Shown one piece after another: positions 1 through 6,052 of a stretch of DNA of 11,853 nt. The stretch's first letter is position 1; every line of letters starts with the position of its first letter. Both the position numbers and the translations under genes were made by a program. Under the pieces are notes generated by a model. It saw only the letters and a program-made list of their open reading frames with translations, made no database searches and had not been told where the DNA came from. This stretch comes from an uncultured Lachnospiraceae bacterium (GTDB lineage Bacteria; Bacillota; Clostridia; Lachnospirales; Lachnospiraceae), in the NCBI GenBank assembly GCA_947628025.1, contig CANQYH010000077.1:1-11853 (forward strand), given 5' to 3'.

Positions 1-176
1 TCCTTGATACACCCGTTGATAAAGTGCGGCGCGGCGAGACTGACCAGCACCCGGTCATGACCGATAATTCCGATATGGGCAACCAACGTCCATGTAGGCT
101 TATCTCCGTTCATAGCCCCGATCACCGTCACCGGCGTAGGATAAAGCGCCAGCAGCGATCCAACATTTTTCTTCAT
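1..176 (-). CDS. flavin reductase-like FMN-binding domain protein (5' part only)
   Basis: Only the first 58 codons are in the window; the gene continues past base 1. The protein begins MKKNVGSLLALYPTPVTVIG and goes on with a GDKPTWT...H segment and VLVSLAAPHFINGCIK. This is the N-terminal half of the flavin reductase / flavoredoxin fold: the PTPV strand, a variable hairpin, then a strand with a small-residue turn that contacts FMN. Family members bind FMN and pass electrons from NAD(P)H or act as small flavoproteins; the partner here cannot be told. The start is the ATG at 176, preceded at 186-192 by an AGGAGGG ribosome binding site with 9-nt spacing. It has its own promoter with two palindromes (210-259), so it is probably induced by a small-molecule-responsive repressor. 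The family call is by recognition of a partial sequence. Confidence 0.8.
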   Translation of the reverse strand, partial: MKKNVGSLLALYPTPVTVIGAMNGDKPTWTLVAHIGIIGHDRVLVSLAAPHFINGCIK

Positions 177-209
177 GATCCAGAACCCTCCTGACTTGCA
201 AATATATTC

Positions 210-222
210 TGACATCGTGTCA
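210..222. promoter_or_regulatory. palindromic operator O1, just downstream of the start site
   Basis: TGACATCGTGTCA repeats the TGACA...TGTCA half-sites of O2 and extends to CTGACA/TGTCAG with the flanking bases. It lies at about +2 to +15 of the leftward transcript, so a bound repressor would block RNA polymerase. The centres of O1 and O2 are 36 bp apart. Confidence 0.7.
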
Positions 223-230
223 GCATCGTT

Positions 231-259
231 AGTATAGCACCTTTCTGACACAGTGTCAA
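231..259 (-). promoter_or_regulatory. sigma-A promoter of the flavin reductase-like gene
   Basis: On the minus strand a perfect -35 box TTGACA (254-259) is followed after exactly 17 nt by TATACT (231-236). Transcription should begin near 224, about 48 nt before the ATG at 176. The -35 box shares bases with one palindrome, and the start site abuts the other. Confidence 0.85.
246..258. promoter_or_regulatory. palindromic operator O2, over the -35 box
   Basis: TGACACAGTGTCA is a near-perfect palindrome (TGACAC/GTGTCA type) that covers most of the -35 box of the leftward promoter. It matches the palindrome at 210-222 at 11 of 13 positions. This pattern suits a dimeric repressor, most often TetR family; the regulator itself is not in the window. 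Confidence 0.7.
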
Positions 260-340
260 TACTCTGTTTCCATAAAATCCATCTTTTACATTTTATCCAT
301 AATTCTGTTCACATTTTGCATAAGCCTAAATCAAGTGTAT

Positions 341-380
341 AAAAAAATCTTTCCAACCCGAAAGCTCGGAATTGGAAAGA
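341..380 (-). terminator. rho-independent terminator of the three-gene operon
   Basis: Read on the minus strand, a hairpin with a 9-bp outer stem (348-356 with 372-380) and a 4-bp inner stem (358-361 with 366-369) is followed at once by seven T (341-347). It lies 35 nt after the stop of the DUF4160 gene and insulates it from the flavin reductase promoter. Confidence 0.88.
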
Positions 381-414
381 GAAGTGAAGCAAAGATGACA
401 GGCTGGGCACTTTG

Positions 415-693
415 TCAGGATTGGTAAAAACCCTCATCGCTGAGGCTAGACCATTTCAGATACATCTCTTTATAGTTTTCTTTGATAAATGCCTGGATGC
501 CATGGATCTCCCGGTCAGTCAAAACGCCACGATTCTGGAGGACGCTATCTCCGTTGCTCTTGACAAAGAACTTTGCTGAACCCGCTTCCGTGAGCTTTGA
601 ATCGCTGGCATGGACATGCATACACTCAATGATACAGTGGGATGTGAAGTAGAGGTAGTACCCGTAAACCTTAAAATCATAATACTTAGGCAT
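415..693 (-). CDS. DUF4160 family small protein
   Basis: This 92-residue protein opens MPKYYDFKVYGYYLYFTSHC, continues with HVHASD and later AKFFV. The early 'G-Y-x-x-Y-F' strand, the H-x-H after it and the following K-F-x-V strand are the signature of DUF4160. The biochemical role of the family is not established; many members sit beside a DUF2442 gene and have been suspected to be toxin-antitoxin-like, but no DUF2442 gene is visible here. The start ATG at 693 has a GGAGGGG site at 701-707 with 7-nt spacing. It overlaps the preceding gene by 8 nt, so translation is probably coupled. It is the last gene of a three-gene leftward operon and is followed by a clear terminator. No signal peptide or membrane segment is seen, so it should be cytoplasmic. 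Confidence 0.8.
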   Translation of the reverse strand: MPKYYDFKVYGYYLYFTSHCIIECMHVHASDSKLTEAGSAKFFVKSNGDSVLQNRGVLTDREIHGIQAFIKENYKEMYLKWSSLSDEGFYQS

Positions 694-919
694 CGGCCAG
701 CCCCTCCATAAAGCGCTGATTGCGCTTCAGATAGTCCAGTACAATGTCCAGTTCTATATCGTCCATGCTGGTTTCCAGTACTTCTCCATAGACGGAAAGA
801 ACAGCGGCCCTGACTGGGCATCTTAGGTTGAGCACTTTGATGTTTCCGGCACTTTTAGTGAAAGCGTAACCGTTAACGATCACATCTGCATGAGAAGCGA
901 CTTGCTGAATATCACACAT
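686..919 (-). CDS. hypothetical small protein, middle gene of the cassette
   Basis: A 77-residue acidic protein: a VIVNGYAFTKSAGNIKVLNL beta-rich first half, then RAAVLSVYGEVLETSMDDIE, and a helical C-terminus with LDIVLDYLKRN. I do not recognise it with confidence; it may belong to a recently named DUF found next to DUF4160 genes (possibly DUF7723), but that is an unsure memory. The reading frame is supported by an 8-nt overlap with the gene on each side and by a GAGG ribosome binding site (927-930, 7-nt spacing) before the ATG at 919. The DDIELDIVLDYL stretch suggests an amphipathic helix that could mediate binding to a partner. No membrane segment or enzyme motif is visible. Confidence 0.75.
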   Translation of the reverse strand: MCDIQQVASHADVIVNGYAFTKSAGNIKVLNLRCPVRAAVLSVYGEVLETSMDDIELDIVLDYLKRNQRFMEGLADA

Positions 920-1190
920 ATTGAATCCTCACATCCTTTATTGGGGCCAAAAAAGCCTGCGGATCAAAGTACAAGTTTTGCAAGATAGGAACCAGGTCGA
1001 TATATTCTTCCTCTTCCAAAGAAGCGTTATCGTATTTGGCCATAGCGACAAGATAACCGTTGTCCCACCGGATAACCCTGGTATATCGCTCCAGATGAGA
1101 GGATGTCCGGAAACGAATCACATGGCCGCCAAAGGAGAAACTTGTAAAATTGCCGCTGCTGCTCAAAACAGCTTGATTTTGCTTGTTCAT
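912..1190 (-). CDS. hypothetical small protein, first gene of the cassette
   Basis: A 92-residue protein with a low-complexity N-terminus, then GHVIRFRTSSHLERYTRVI, RWDNGYLVAMAKYDN, an acidic EEEEYIDLVPIL patch and LYFDPQAFL near the end. I do not recognise the family with confidence (possibly the family named DUF7724; this is recall, not evidence). The strand-rich 'RWDNGYLVAMAKY' core and the conserved-looking 'EYIDLVPIL' helix suggest a compact folded domain. The ATG at 1190 follows AAAGGAGG (1202-1209), and a good promoter lies at 1244-1272. It overlaps the next gene by 8 nt. With its two partners it forms a tight unit of small proteins, which argues for a physical complex or a regulated pair or triad. 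No signal peptide or membrane segment is seen. Confidence 0.78.
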   Translation of the reverse strand: MNKQNQAVLSSSGNFTSFSFGGHVIRFRTSSHLERYTRVIRWDNGYLVAMAKYDNASLEEEEYIDLVPILQNLYFDPQAFLAPIKDVRIQYV

Positions 1191-1243
1191 CTGTTATCAT
1201 GCCTCCTTTCCATCCTATATGATATGAAAGCTGCTATGCTGTT

Positions 1244-1272
1244 ATTATACCATGCGGGAAAAACCAATACAA
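1244..1272 (-). promoter_or_regulatory. promoter of the three-gene small-protein operon
   Basis: On the minus strand a perfect TATAAT (1244-1249) is preceded after 17 nt by TTGTAT (1267-1272), a partial -35 match. The predicted start is near 1237, about 47 nt before the first ATG, with AAAGGAGG between them. No operator-like palindrome is evident. Confidence 0.7.
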
Positions 1273-1551
1273 GGTTTATAATGGGGTCCAAAAAAAGATT
1301 CCGGATCCGTTTCTATAGCTTTGCGCTTCGTCCCCGTACCGGCACAGGCATATACCAACGCCGCAGAAAGGCTTGCGCGGCCAGGCCATTGGATACCATC
1401 ATCCAATCCCCCCCGTCGGCGTAAATAGATCGATCGTACAGCCATCCCGGCGCTCTCCAACTGCCTGTCGCCTGTCCATCCGTCCATATCCGTATCATTT
1501 CTCCCTCCATCCCTGCCGCCGCTTCCCAAAGCAGTGAAAAACCAGCAATAA
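1273..1551. other. about 280 bp with no convincing gene
   Basis: Open frames exist on both strands (for example minus 1313-1600), but they begin with TTG inside the adjacent repeat array, lack a ribosome binding site, and resemble no family I know. The stretch may hold a decayed gene; a phrase such as YADGGDWMMVSNGLAAQAF in the minus frame looks mildly protein-like. I see no RNA gene, terminator or mobile-element end. Confidence 0.4.
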
Positions 1552-1693
1552 CCGGCCGGCAGATCCAAATGGTCTTGACAAAGCTGCATGGCAAATCCAA
1601 AAGATTCTAACAAACCCGCATGGCAGATCCAAAAGCTCTTAACAAACTCTTAACAAACCTGCATGGCAGATCCAAAAAAGTCTTGACAAACTC
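1552..1693. repeat. four degenerate ~32-bp tandem repeats
   Basis: Units begin near 1552, 1586, 1618 and 1661. The shared core is GCATGGCAGATCCAAAAG followed by a box close to TCTTGACAAAC. The third unit is longer (43 nt) because its CTCTTAACAAA segment is doubled. Each unit therefore carries one or two hexamers like TTGACA or TTAACA, the sequence of a -35 box, and the last copy supplies the -35 box of the transporter promoter. Confidence 0.8.
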
Positions 1694-1711
1694 ACACGTT
1701 CAGGCGATAAT
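1683..1711 (+). promoter_or_regulatory. promoter of the ABC transporter-amidohydrolase operon
   Basis: A perfect TTGACA (1683-1688) is followed after 17 nt by GATAAT (1706-1711), one base from consensus. Transcription should start near 1718 and give a leader of about 150 nt before the ATG at 1871. The -35 box lies in the last unit of the tandem repeat. Confidence 0.85.
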
Positions 1712-1729
1712 AGTCTTTGTCTGATTATC

Positions 1730-1755
1730 ACTTTACCATGGTAGCATGGTAAAGT
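1730..1755. promoter_or_regulatory. perfect 11-bp inverted repeat in the transporter leader
   Basis: The arms ACTTTACCATG (1730-1740) and CATGGTAAAGT (1745-1755) are separated by GTAG. The element sits about 12 to 38 nt after the predicted start site. No T-run follows, so it is not a terminator. It is best read as an operator for a dimeric repressor; it could also act as an RNA hairpin near the 5' end of the message. Confidence 0.75.
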
Positions 1756-1870
1756 AAAACAGTACAGAGCCTTTAAAAGGAAACCAGAAAAACCCCGGTG
1801 CGGACAGATCTGCAAAGACATATGCAGACGCAGACCGGATATTGCCGCAAAAGGGCAGAGGAGGAAAATT

Positions 1871-2725
1871 ATGAAGAAAAGAATGATCACAGCGATACTG
1901 GCGCTGGCAGTTGCCACGCTCACCGCCTGCGGAGGAAGCGCTTCAGCCGGAAGCGGGAGCAGCGAGGCTCCAGCAAACCGGCTGGAGGAGATCCTGCAGC
2001 GCGGATACATAGAAGTCGCGACCGAACCGTATTTCGCGCCCCAGGAATTTATCGATTCTTCCAAAGAGGGCGACGAACGCTATGTGGGCTGCGATATCGA
2101 ACTGGCGAAATACATCGCCGATCAGTTAGGCGTGGAGCTGCGCATCGTTCCGCTGGAATTTACCGCGGTACTGAGCAGCGTTACGGAGGGCAAATACGAC
2201 CTGGCGATCTCCGCGCTGGCCTATACCGCCGAGCGGGCGGAAGCCATGAACCTGTCCGACGGATACCATTTTGAGAGCGAGACGTACGGACTGCTGGTCC
2301 GCGAGGAAGACATCGACAAATACCCGGACCCCGAGTCCCTGGCGGACGCCGTGATCGTGGCGCAGAGCGGGTCTTTGCAGGAGAATCTGGTCAATGCGCA
2401 GGTCCCCGCCTACAAGGAGTTTAAACGGGTCTCCGCCACCACCGACGGTTTCCTGATGGTCCAGGAGAAAAAGGCCGACGCGGCCGCCACGGAGATCGCC
2501 ACGGCCGAGCTTTACGCCGCGGCCAATCCGGGACTCGCCATCGCCAACGATTTCCGTTTCGTGATCGACCCCAGCACCAGCGGCACCCGCATCGGTATGC
2601 TCAAAGGGGAAGAAGAACTGACCGCCAGGATCAACGAGATCATCGCGGAAGTCCTTGAGGCCGGACTGTACGAGGATTGGTACGCGGAATACACCGAATA
2701 CGCGTCCAGCCTGGGCATCGAATAA
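1871..2725 (+). CDS. amino-acid type ABC transporter, substrate-binding lipoprotein
   Basis: This 284-residue protein has a lipoprotein signal: KKR, a hydrophobic stretch and the lipobox LTAC with Cys20, followed by a Gly/Ser/Ala linker to about residue 36. The rest is a family 3 solute-binding domain (GYIEVATEPYFAPQEF, then GCDIELAKYIADQLGVEL, then EGKYDLAISALAYTAERAEA). Arg122 in YTAER is at the place of the arginine that grips the substrate carboxylate in HisJ/GlnH-type proteins. The aspartate that usually holds the amino group (in the 'DAVxxD' stretch) is Glu208 here (KADAAATEIA). It should be anchored outside the membrane and deliver ligand to the permease encoded next. AGGAGG at 1859-1864 lies 6 nt before the ATG. 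The real substrate cannot be read from the sequence; the downstream amidohydrolase suggests an amide-linked amino acid. Confidence 0.92.
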   Translation: MKKRMITAILALAVATLTACGGSASAGSGSSEAPANRLEEILQRGYIEVATEPYFAPQEFIDSSKEGDERYVGCDIELAKYIADQLGVELRIVPLEFTAVLSSVTEGKYDLAISALAYTAERAEAMNLSDGYHFESETYGLLVREEDIDKYPDPESLADAVIVAQSGSLQENLVNAQVPAYKEFKRVSATTDGFLMVQEKKADAAATEIATAELYAAANPGLAIANDFRFVIDPSTSGTRIGMLKGEEELTARINEIIAEVLEAGLYEDWYAEYTEYASSLGIE

Positions 2726-2726
2726 T

Positions 2727-2779
2727 CCGCCGGCCGCTTCCCTGCGCAGGAACCGGAAAGCGCAGGGAGAGTCCGGCGG
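2727..2779. other. GC-rich intergenic hairpin between binding protein and permease
   Basis: Starting one base after the stop codon, CCGCCGG (2727-2733) pairs with CCGGCGG (2773-2779), and CCCTGCGC (2740-2747) pairs with GCGCAGGG (2760-2767), with an internal loop and a 12-nt apical loop. There is no T-run, so it is not a classical terminator. Such stems after binding-protein genes commonly protect the upstream mRNA and lower downstream expression, keeping binding protein in excess of permease. Confidence 0.78.
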
Positions 2780-2806
2780 CCGAGAAAGAAAGGGATCCAT
2801 CGCACT

Positions 2807-3472
2807 ATGTTTCTGGAAAATATGATCAAAATCTGGCAGCGCTATTATTATGTGTTCATCGACGGTCTTTTCGGGACGCTGTGGCTGGCGCTGATCACCG
2901 TCGTGTTCGGCACCATTCTGGGGACGCTGGTGGCGCTGATGCGGCTGTCGCGGTCAAAAATACTGTATGCGATCACCAGCGTTTATATCGAGGTCCTGCG
3001 CGGTACGCCGATCCTGCTGCAGCTCTATTTCTTCTGGCTCCTGCTGCCGAAGATCGTGCCGTTCTCCATGTCTGACACCACCTGCATCATTGTCGCCCTG
3101 ATCGTCAACAGCAGCGCTTACGTGGCCGAGGTCATCCGCGCCGGGATCCAGGCGGTAGACAAGGGCCAGACCGAAGCGGCCAAAAGCCTCGGCATGTCCG
3201 ACGGACACACCATGCGCTACATCATTCTCCCGCAGGCTGTTAAAAATATCCTGCCGGCCCTGGGCAACGAGTTCATCGTGATGGTCAAGGAGACCTCCCT
3301 GGCGTCCGTCTTTTTCGTAGGCGAACTGATGACCGCTTATAAAACGGTCCAGTCCTCGACGTTTCTGGCGCTTCCGTCCCTGACCATCGCCGGAATCATT
3401 TATCTGATCGTAACCTTTATTTTGACCAAGCTTTTAAGGTTACTGGAAAGGAGGCTGCAGGCCAGTGACTAA
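2807..3472 (+). CDS. amino-acid ABC transporter permease (HisM/GlnP type)
   Basis: A 221-residue inner-membrane protein. Hydrophobic segments lie at about 20-46, 53-82, 90-110, 150-175 and 190-210. RGTPILLQL (65-73) is the signature of polar amino-acid permeases, and TEAAKSLGMSDGHTMRYIIL with PQA (122-144) is the EAA coupling loop that docks on the ATPase. Length is normal for the family. Only one permease gene is present, so it should work as a homodimer. The ATG at 2807 follows an AAAGAAAGGG site with rather long spacing of about 12 nt, which suggests lower translation than the binding protein. Its last 8 nt overlap the ATPase gene, so the two are probably translated together. Confidence 0.94.
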   Translation: MFLENMIKIWQRYYYVFIDGLFGTLWLALITVVFGTILGTLVALMRLSRSKILYAITSVYIEVLRGTPILLQLYFFWLLLPKIVPFSMSDTTCIIVALIVNSSAYVAEVIRAGIQAVDKGQTEAAKSLGMSDGHTMRYIILPQAVKNILPALGNEFIVMVKETSLASVFFVGELMTAYKTVQSSTFLALPSLTIAGIIYLIVTFILTKLLRLLERRLQASD

Positions 3473-4214
3473 ACAGGTACAGAACCAGGTCATTCTCCGA
3501 GTGGATGGCCTGTCCAAAAGCTTCGGCAAACTGCATGTTTTAAAGCAGATCGACCAGCACGTCAATCTGGGCGAAGTGGTCTCCATCATTGGACCCAGCG
3601 GCAGCGGCAAGAGCACGTTCCTACGCTGTCTGAACCTCCTGGAACGTCCGGAGAAAGGACATATCTGGTTCGACGGCGTGGATATCACGAAGAAAAAGAT
3701 CGACATCGACAAACACCGCCAGAAGATCGGCATGGTGTTCCAACATTTTAACGTATTTCCCAATCTGACCGTCCTGGAGAATATCACGCTCGCGCCGGTC
3801 CTGGAGAAAAAGGAACCGAAAGCGCAGGCCGCTGCCAGGGCGGAAACGCTTCTAAAGCAGGTGGGACTGCTGGACAAGCGCGACGAATATCCCCGCAAGC
3901 TATCCGGCGGTCAGAAACAGCGGCTGGCCATCGTGCGGGCCCTTGCCATGGACCCCGAGGTCATCCTGTTCGACGAACCCACCAGCGCCCTGGACCCGGA
4001 AATGGTCAAGGATGTCCTAAACGTCATCCAGACGCTGGCGGAAAGCGGCATGACCATCGTGATCGTCACACACGAAATGGGATTCGCCCGCGAAGTCAGC
4101 GACCGGGTGCTTTTCATGGAAGACGGCCAGATCGCGGAGGAGGGCACGCCGGATGAGATCTTCGGACACCCGAAAAACCCGCGGACGGCGGAATTTTTAA
4201 GCAAGGTATTATGA
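3465..4214 (+). CDS. amino-acid ABC transporter ATP-binding protein (GlnQ/HisP type)
   Basis: The 249-residue protein has all the elements of a working ABC ATPase: Walker A GPSGSGKST (43-51), Q-loop Gln93 in VFQHFNVFPN, signature LSGGQ (146-150), Walker B ILFDE (167-171) with catalytic Glu171, D-loop SALD and switch His203 in VTHEMGFA. The phrase QHFNVFPNLTVLEN is typical of the polar amino-acid uptake family. It should bind the cytoplasmic face of the permease as a dimer and power import. The start is a GTG at 3465, supported by AAAGGAGG at 3447-3454 with 10-nt spacing; this GTG lies inside the permease gene, out of frame, giving an 8-nt overlap. Confidence 0.95.
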   Translation: MTKQVQNQVILRVDGLSKSFGKLHVLKQIDQHVNLGEVVSIIGPSGSGKSTFLRCLNLLERPEKGHIWFDGVDITKKKIDIDKHRQKIGMVFQHFNVFPNLTVLENITLAPVLEKKEPKAQAAARAETLLKQVGLLDKRDEYPRKLSGGQKQRLAIVRALAMDPEVILFDEPTSALDPEMVKDVLNVIQTLAESGMTIVIVTHEMGFAREVSDRVLFMEDGQIAEEGTPDEIFGHPKNPRTAEFLSKVL

Positions 4215-4291
4215 CGCGGCGGGCGGAACCTTTCTTACCGGCCGCGGCAGACGCTAATCATATACTGTAGAAGAGAGGAATCGATTGGATC

Positions 4292-5734
4292 ATGACGGAT
4301 CTGGAACAAATCGAACAGTCCATAGCTAAACGCGAGGCCGCGATCCTCGACGCCAACGATAAGATCTGGAGCTACGCGGAGCTCCCCTATGAGGAATACC
4401 GTTCCTCCGCCCTGCTCTGCGGCCTGCTGGAAAAAGAGGGCTTCACCGTGGAAACCGGCGTCGCCCATATCCCCACCGCATTCATCGCCAAATACTCCAG
4501 AGGATCGGGCAAACCGGTCATGGGGATCCTCGGAGAATTTGACGCTCTGGCCGCATTGAGCCAGCAGGCCGCGACGCCGGTCAGGACTCCCGTCATTTCG
4601 GGCGCTCCCGGCCACGGCTGCGGGCACAGCTGTCTCGGCACAGGCGCTCTGGCCGCGGCCCTGGCTGTCAAGGATCATCTGGACGCCTGCCGGAAAGACG
4701 GAACCATCGTCTATTACGGCTGCGCCGCTGAAGAAGGGGCCGGCGCCAAGCAGTTCATGGCGCGGGACGGCCTGTTCGACGGTGTGGACTTCGTCTATAC
4801 CTGGCATCCCGCCGCGCGCAACGAGGTCCAGCAGCAAAACAACGTAGCGATCATGGGCGCTAATTTTGAATTTTTTGGGCGTTCCGCCCACGCAGGCGGC
4901 AGTCCCCATCTGGGGCGCAGCGCCCTGGACGCGGCGGAGCTGATGAGCGTCGGCGTCAATTACCTGCGAGAGCACATGATCGACCAGGCCCGGATCCATT
5001 ATGCCTATGTGGATGCCGGCGGCACCTCCCCCAATGTGGTCCAGGATCATTCCCTGGTAAAATACGAGGTCCGCGCTCCCAAGGTCCATCAGATGAAAGA
5101 ATTGTTCGAGCGCGTCGTCAAGGTTGCCCGCGGCGCAGCCATGATGACGGAAACCGAAATGCGCTATGAGGTCACGATGGCGTTCTCCGACTATGTCCCC
5201 AACGATGTCCTGGGCCGCTTCGCTACCAAATGTATGATGGAAGTCGGCGCGCCGAAATGGGAGGAGACGGACTTCGCTCTGGCAAAATCTTTCCTGGAAT
5301 CCTACGATCCGGCGACGCTGGAAACCATTCGGGCGGAGATCGCCGCCGATTTCGGCGCGGACCGGCTGGCAGAGCTCCTGCAGAAGCCTCTGGATACCGA
5401 AATACATCCTTATACGGACGGCCCGCACCCCTACCACTCCGGATCCACGGACGTTGGCGACGTGGGATATGCGGTTCCGACCCTGAATCTGAACGTAGCT
5501 ACCTGCTGCCTCGGCAATGTGGGGCACACCTGGCAGATGACCGCCCAATCCTGCAGTCCGCTGGCACATAAGGGCCTGCTGACTGCCGCCAAGATGCTGG
5601 CGCTCTGCACGATCCGGACCATGCAGTCTCCGGAAACGATCAGGGCCGCCTGGGAGGAATACCGCGCCCGGACCGGCGGTGTCTACCACTGCCCGCTGCC
5701 GGACGGCGCGATGCCCCCGGTCGGAAGATACTGA
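4292..5734 (+). CDS. M20 family amidohydrolase, AbgB-like
   Basis: A 480-residue metallo-amidohydrolase whose length matches p-aminobenzoyl-glutamate hydrolase subunit B (AbgB). Metal-site residues are visible: GHGCGHS (His108, Cys110, His112), the Glu147-Glu148 pair in AAEEGAGA, His172 in TWHPA, and a C-terminal GHTW at 411-414. GRSAHAGG (197-203) starts the lid and dimerisation domain, and GSTDVGDV (384-391) is characteristic of AbgB relatives. Known members cleave amide bonds that join an acyl group to an amino acid, such as p-aminobenzoyl-glutamate or indoleacetyl-amino acids. No AbgA partner or AbgT transporter is present; instead the gene follows an ABC importer by 77 bp on the same strand, so the importer probably brings in its substrate. 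A GAGAGG site lies about 13 nt before the ATG. No signal peptide, so cytoplasmic. The exact substrate is unknown. Confidence 0.9.
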   Translation: MTDLEQIEQSIAKREAAILDANDKIWSYAELPYEEYRSSALLCGLLEKEGFTVETGVAHIPTAFIAKYSRGSGKPVMGILGEFDALAALSQQAATPVRTPVISGAPGHGCGHSCLGTGALAAALAVKDHLDACRKDGTIVYYGCAAEEGAGAKQFMARDGLFDGVDFVYTWHPAARNEVQQQNNVAIMGANFEFFGRSAHAGGSPHLGRSALDAAELMSVGVNYLREHMIDQARIHYAYVDAGGTSPNVVQDHSLVKYEVRAPKVHQMKELFERVVKVARGAAMMTETEMRYEVTMAFSDYVPNDVLGRFATKCMMEVGAPKWEETDFALAKSFLESYDPATLETIRAEIAADFGADRLAELLQKPLDTEIHPYTDGPHPYHSGSTDVGDVGYAVPTLNLNVATCCLGNVGHTWQMTAQSCSPLAHKGLLTAAKMLALCTIRTMQSPETIRAAWEEYRARTGGVYHCPLPDGAMPPVGRY

Positions 5735-5985
5735 GCCGAAAGCACATTTCTCTCCCACCATCGGGCAAGCCAAAAGCAGCCGTACGCTTAAAAGTGCGCA
5801 CAAGCTTCGAACTCCAACCAAAACCACGGTAAACCCGCAGCAGAACGACGTCTTCAGTCGGGAGATACTGAACCCAAAGCCTGCTCCTCTACCGCAACCG
5901 GGCAAGCAGAAATCAGCCGTATGCTCAAAAGTACGCACAAAGCCAAACCCTCACACATCATAGCCGCGGTCGATTCCGCAGTCGA
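5721..5985. repeat. ~137-bp imperfect tandem duplication over the end of the amidohydrolase gene
   Basis: Copy 1 begins at 5721 and copy 2 at 5858. Over the first 85 positions they align without gaps at about 76% identity by hand count; both end that part in a GTxCGCACAA phrase (5794 and 5931). Copy 1 includes the last codons and stop of the amidohydrolase (VGRY-stop), and copy 2 repeats VGRY-stop in the same reading phase. The match seems to continue with small gaps to about 5985. No gene is seen in this stretch. Confidence 0.75.
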
Positions 5986-5999
5986 TCCATACCAAACAA

Positions 6000-6052
6000 A
6001 ACAGGGACCGCAGGCAAATGGAAACCCATTCCATTCTGCCTCGGTCCCTGTT
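6000..6052 (-). terminator. long hairpin terminator, probably for ftsH
   Basis: Arms of 24 nt (6000-6023 and 6029-6052) pair along almost their full length with two single-base bulges: AACAGGGACCG with CGGTCCCTGTT, then AGGCA with TGCCT, then the inner ATGGAA with TTCCAT. On the minus strand the stem is followed by TTTTGTTTGG. It lies about 165 nt after the ftsH stop, between two converging genes, so it may also halt transcripts from the amidohydrolase side. The interval 6053-6217 holds nothing else I can name. Confidence 0.75.

Noticed and set aside
1313..1600. Possible 95-codon gene on the minus strand upstream of the small-protein operon
   Set aside because: It starts with TTG inside the tandem repeat, has no ribosome binding site and matches no family I know. 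A decayed gene is possible but not supported.
4231..4266. Internal promoter before the amidohydrolase (TATACT at 4261)
   Set aside because: No -35 box lies at a usable distance, so the gene is more simply read as part of the transporter operon.
4235..5938. A 567-codon open frame on the minus strand opposite the amidohydrolase
   Set aside because: It mirrors a well-supported M20 gene; its open length follows from the GC-rich third codon positions, and its protein (rich in His, Arg and Gly) matches no family.
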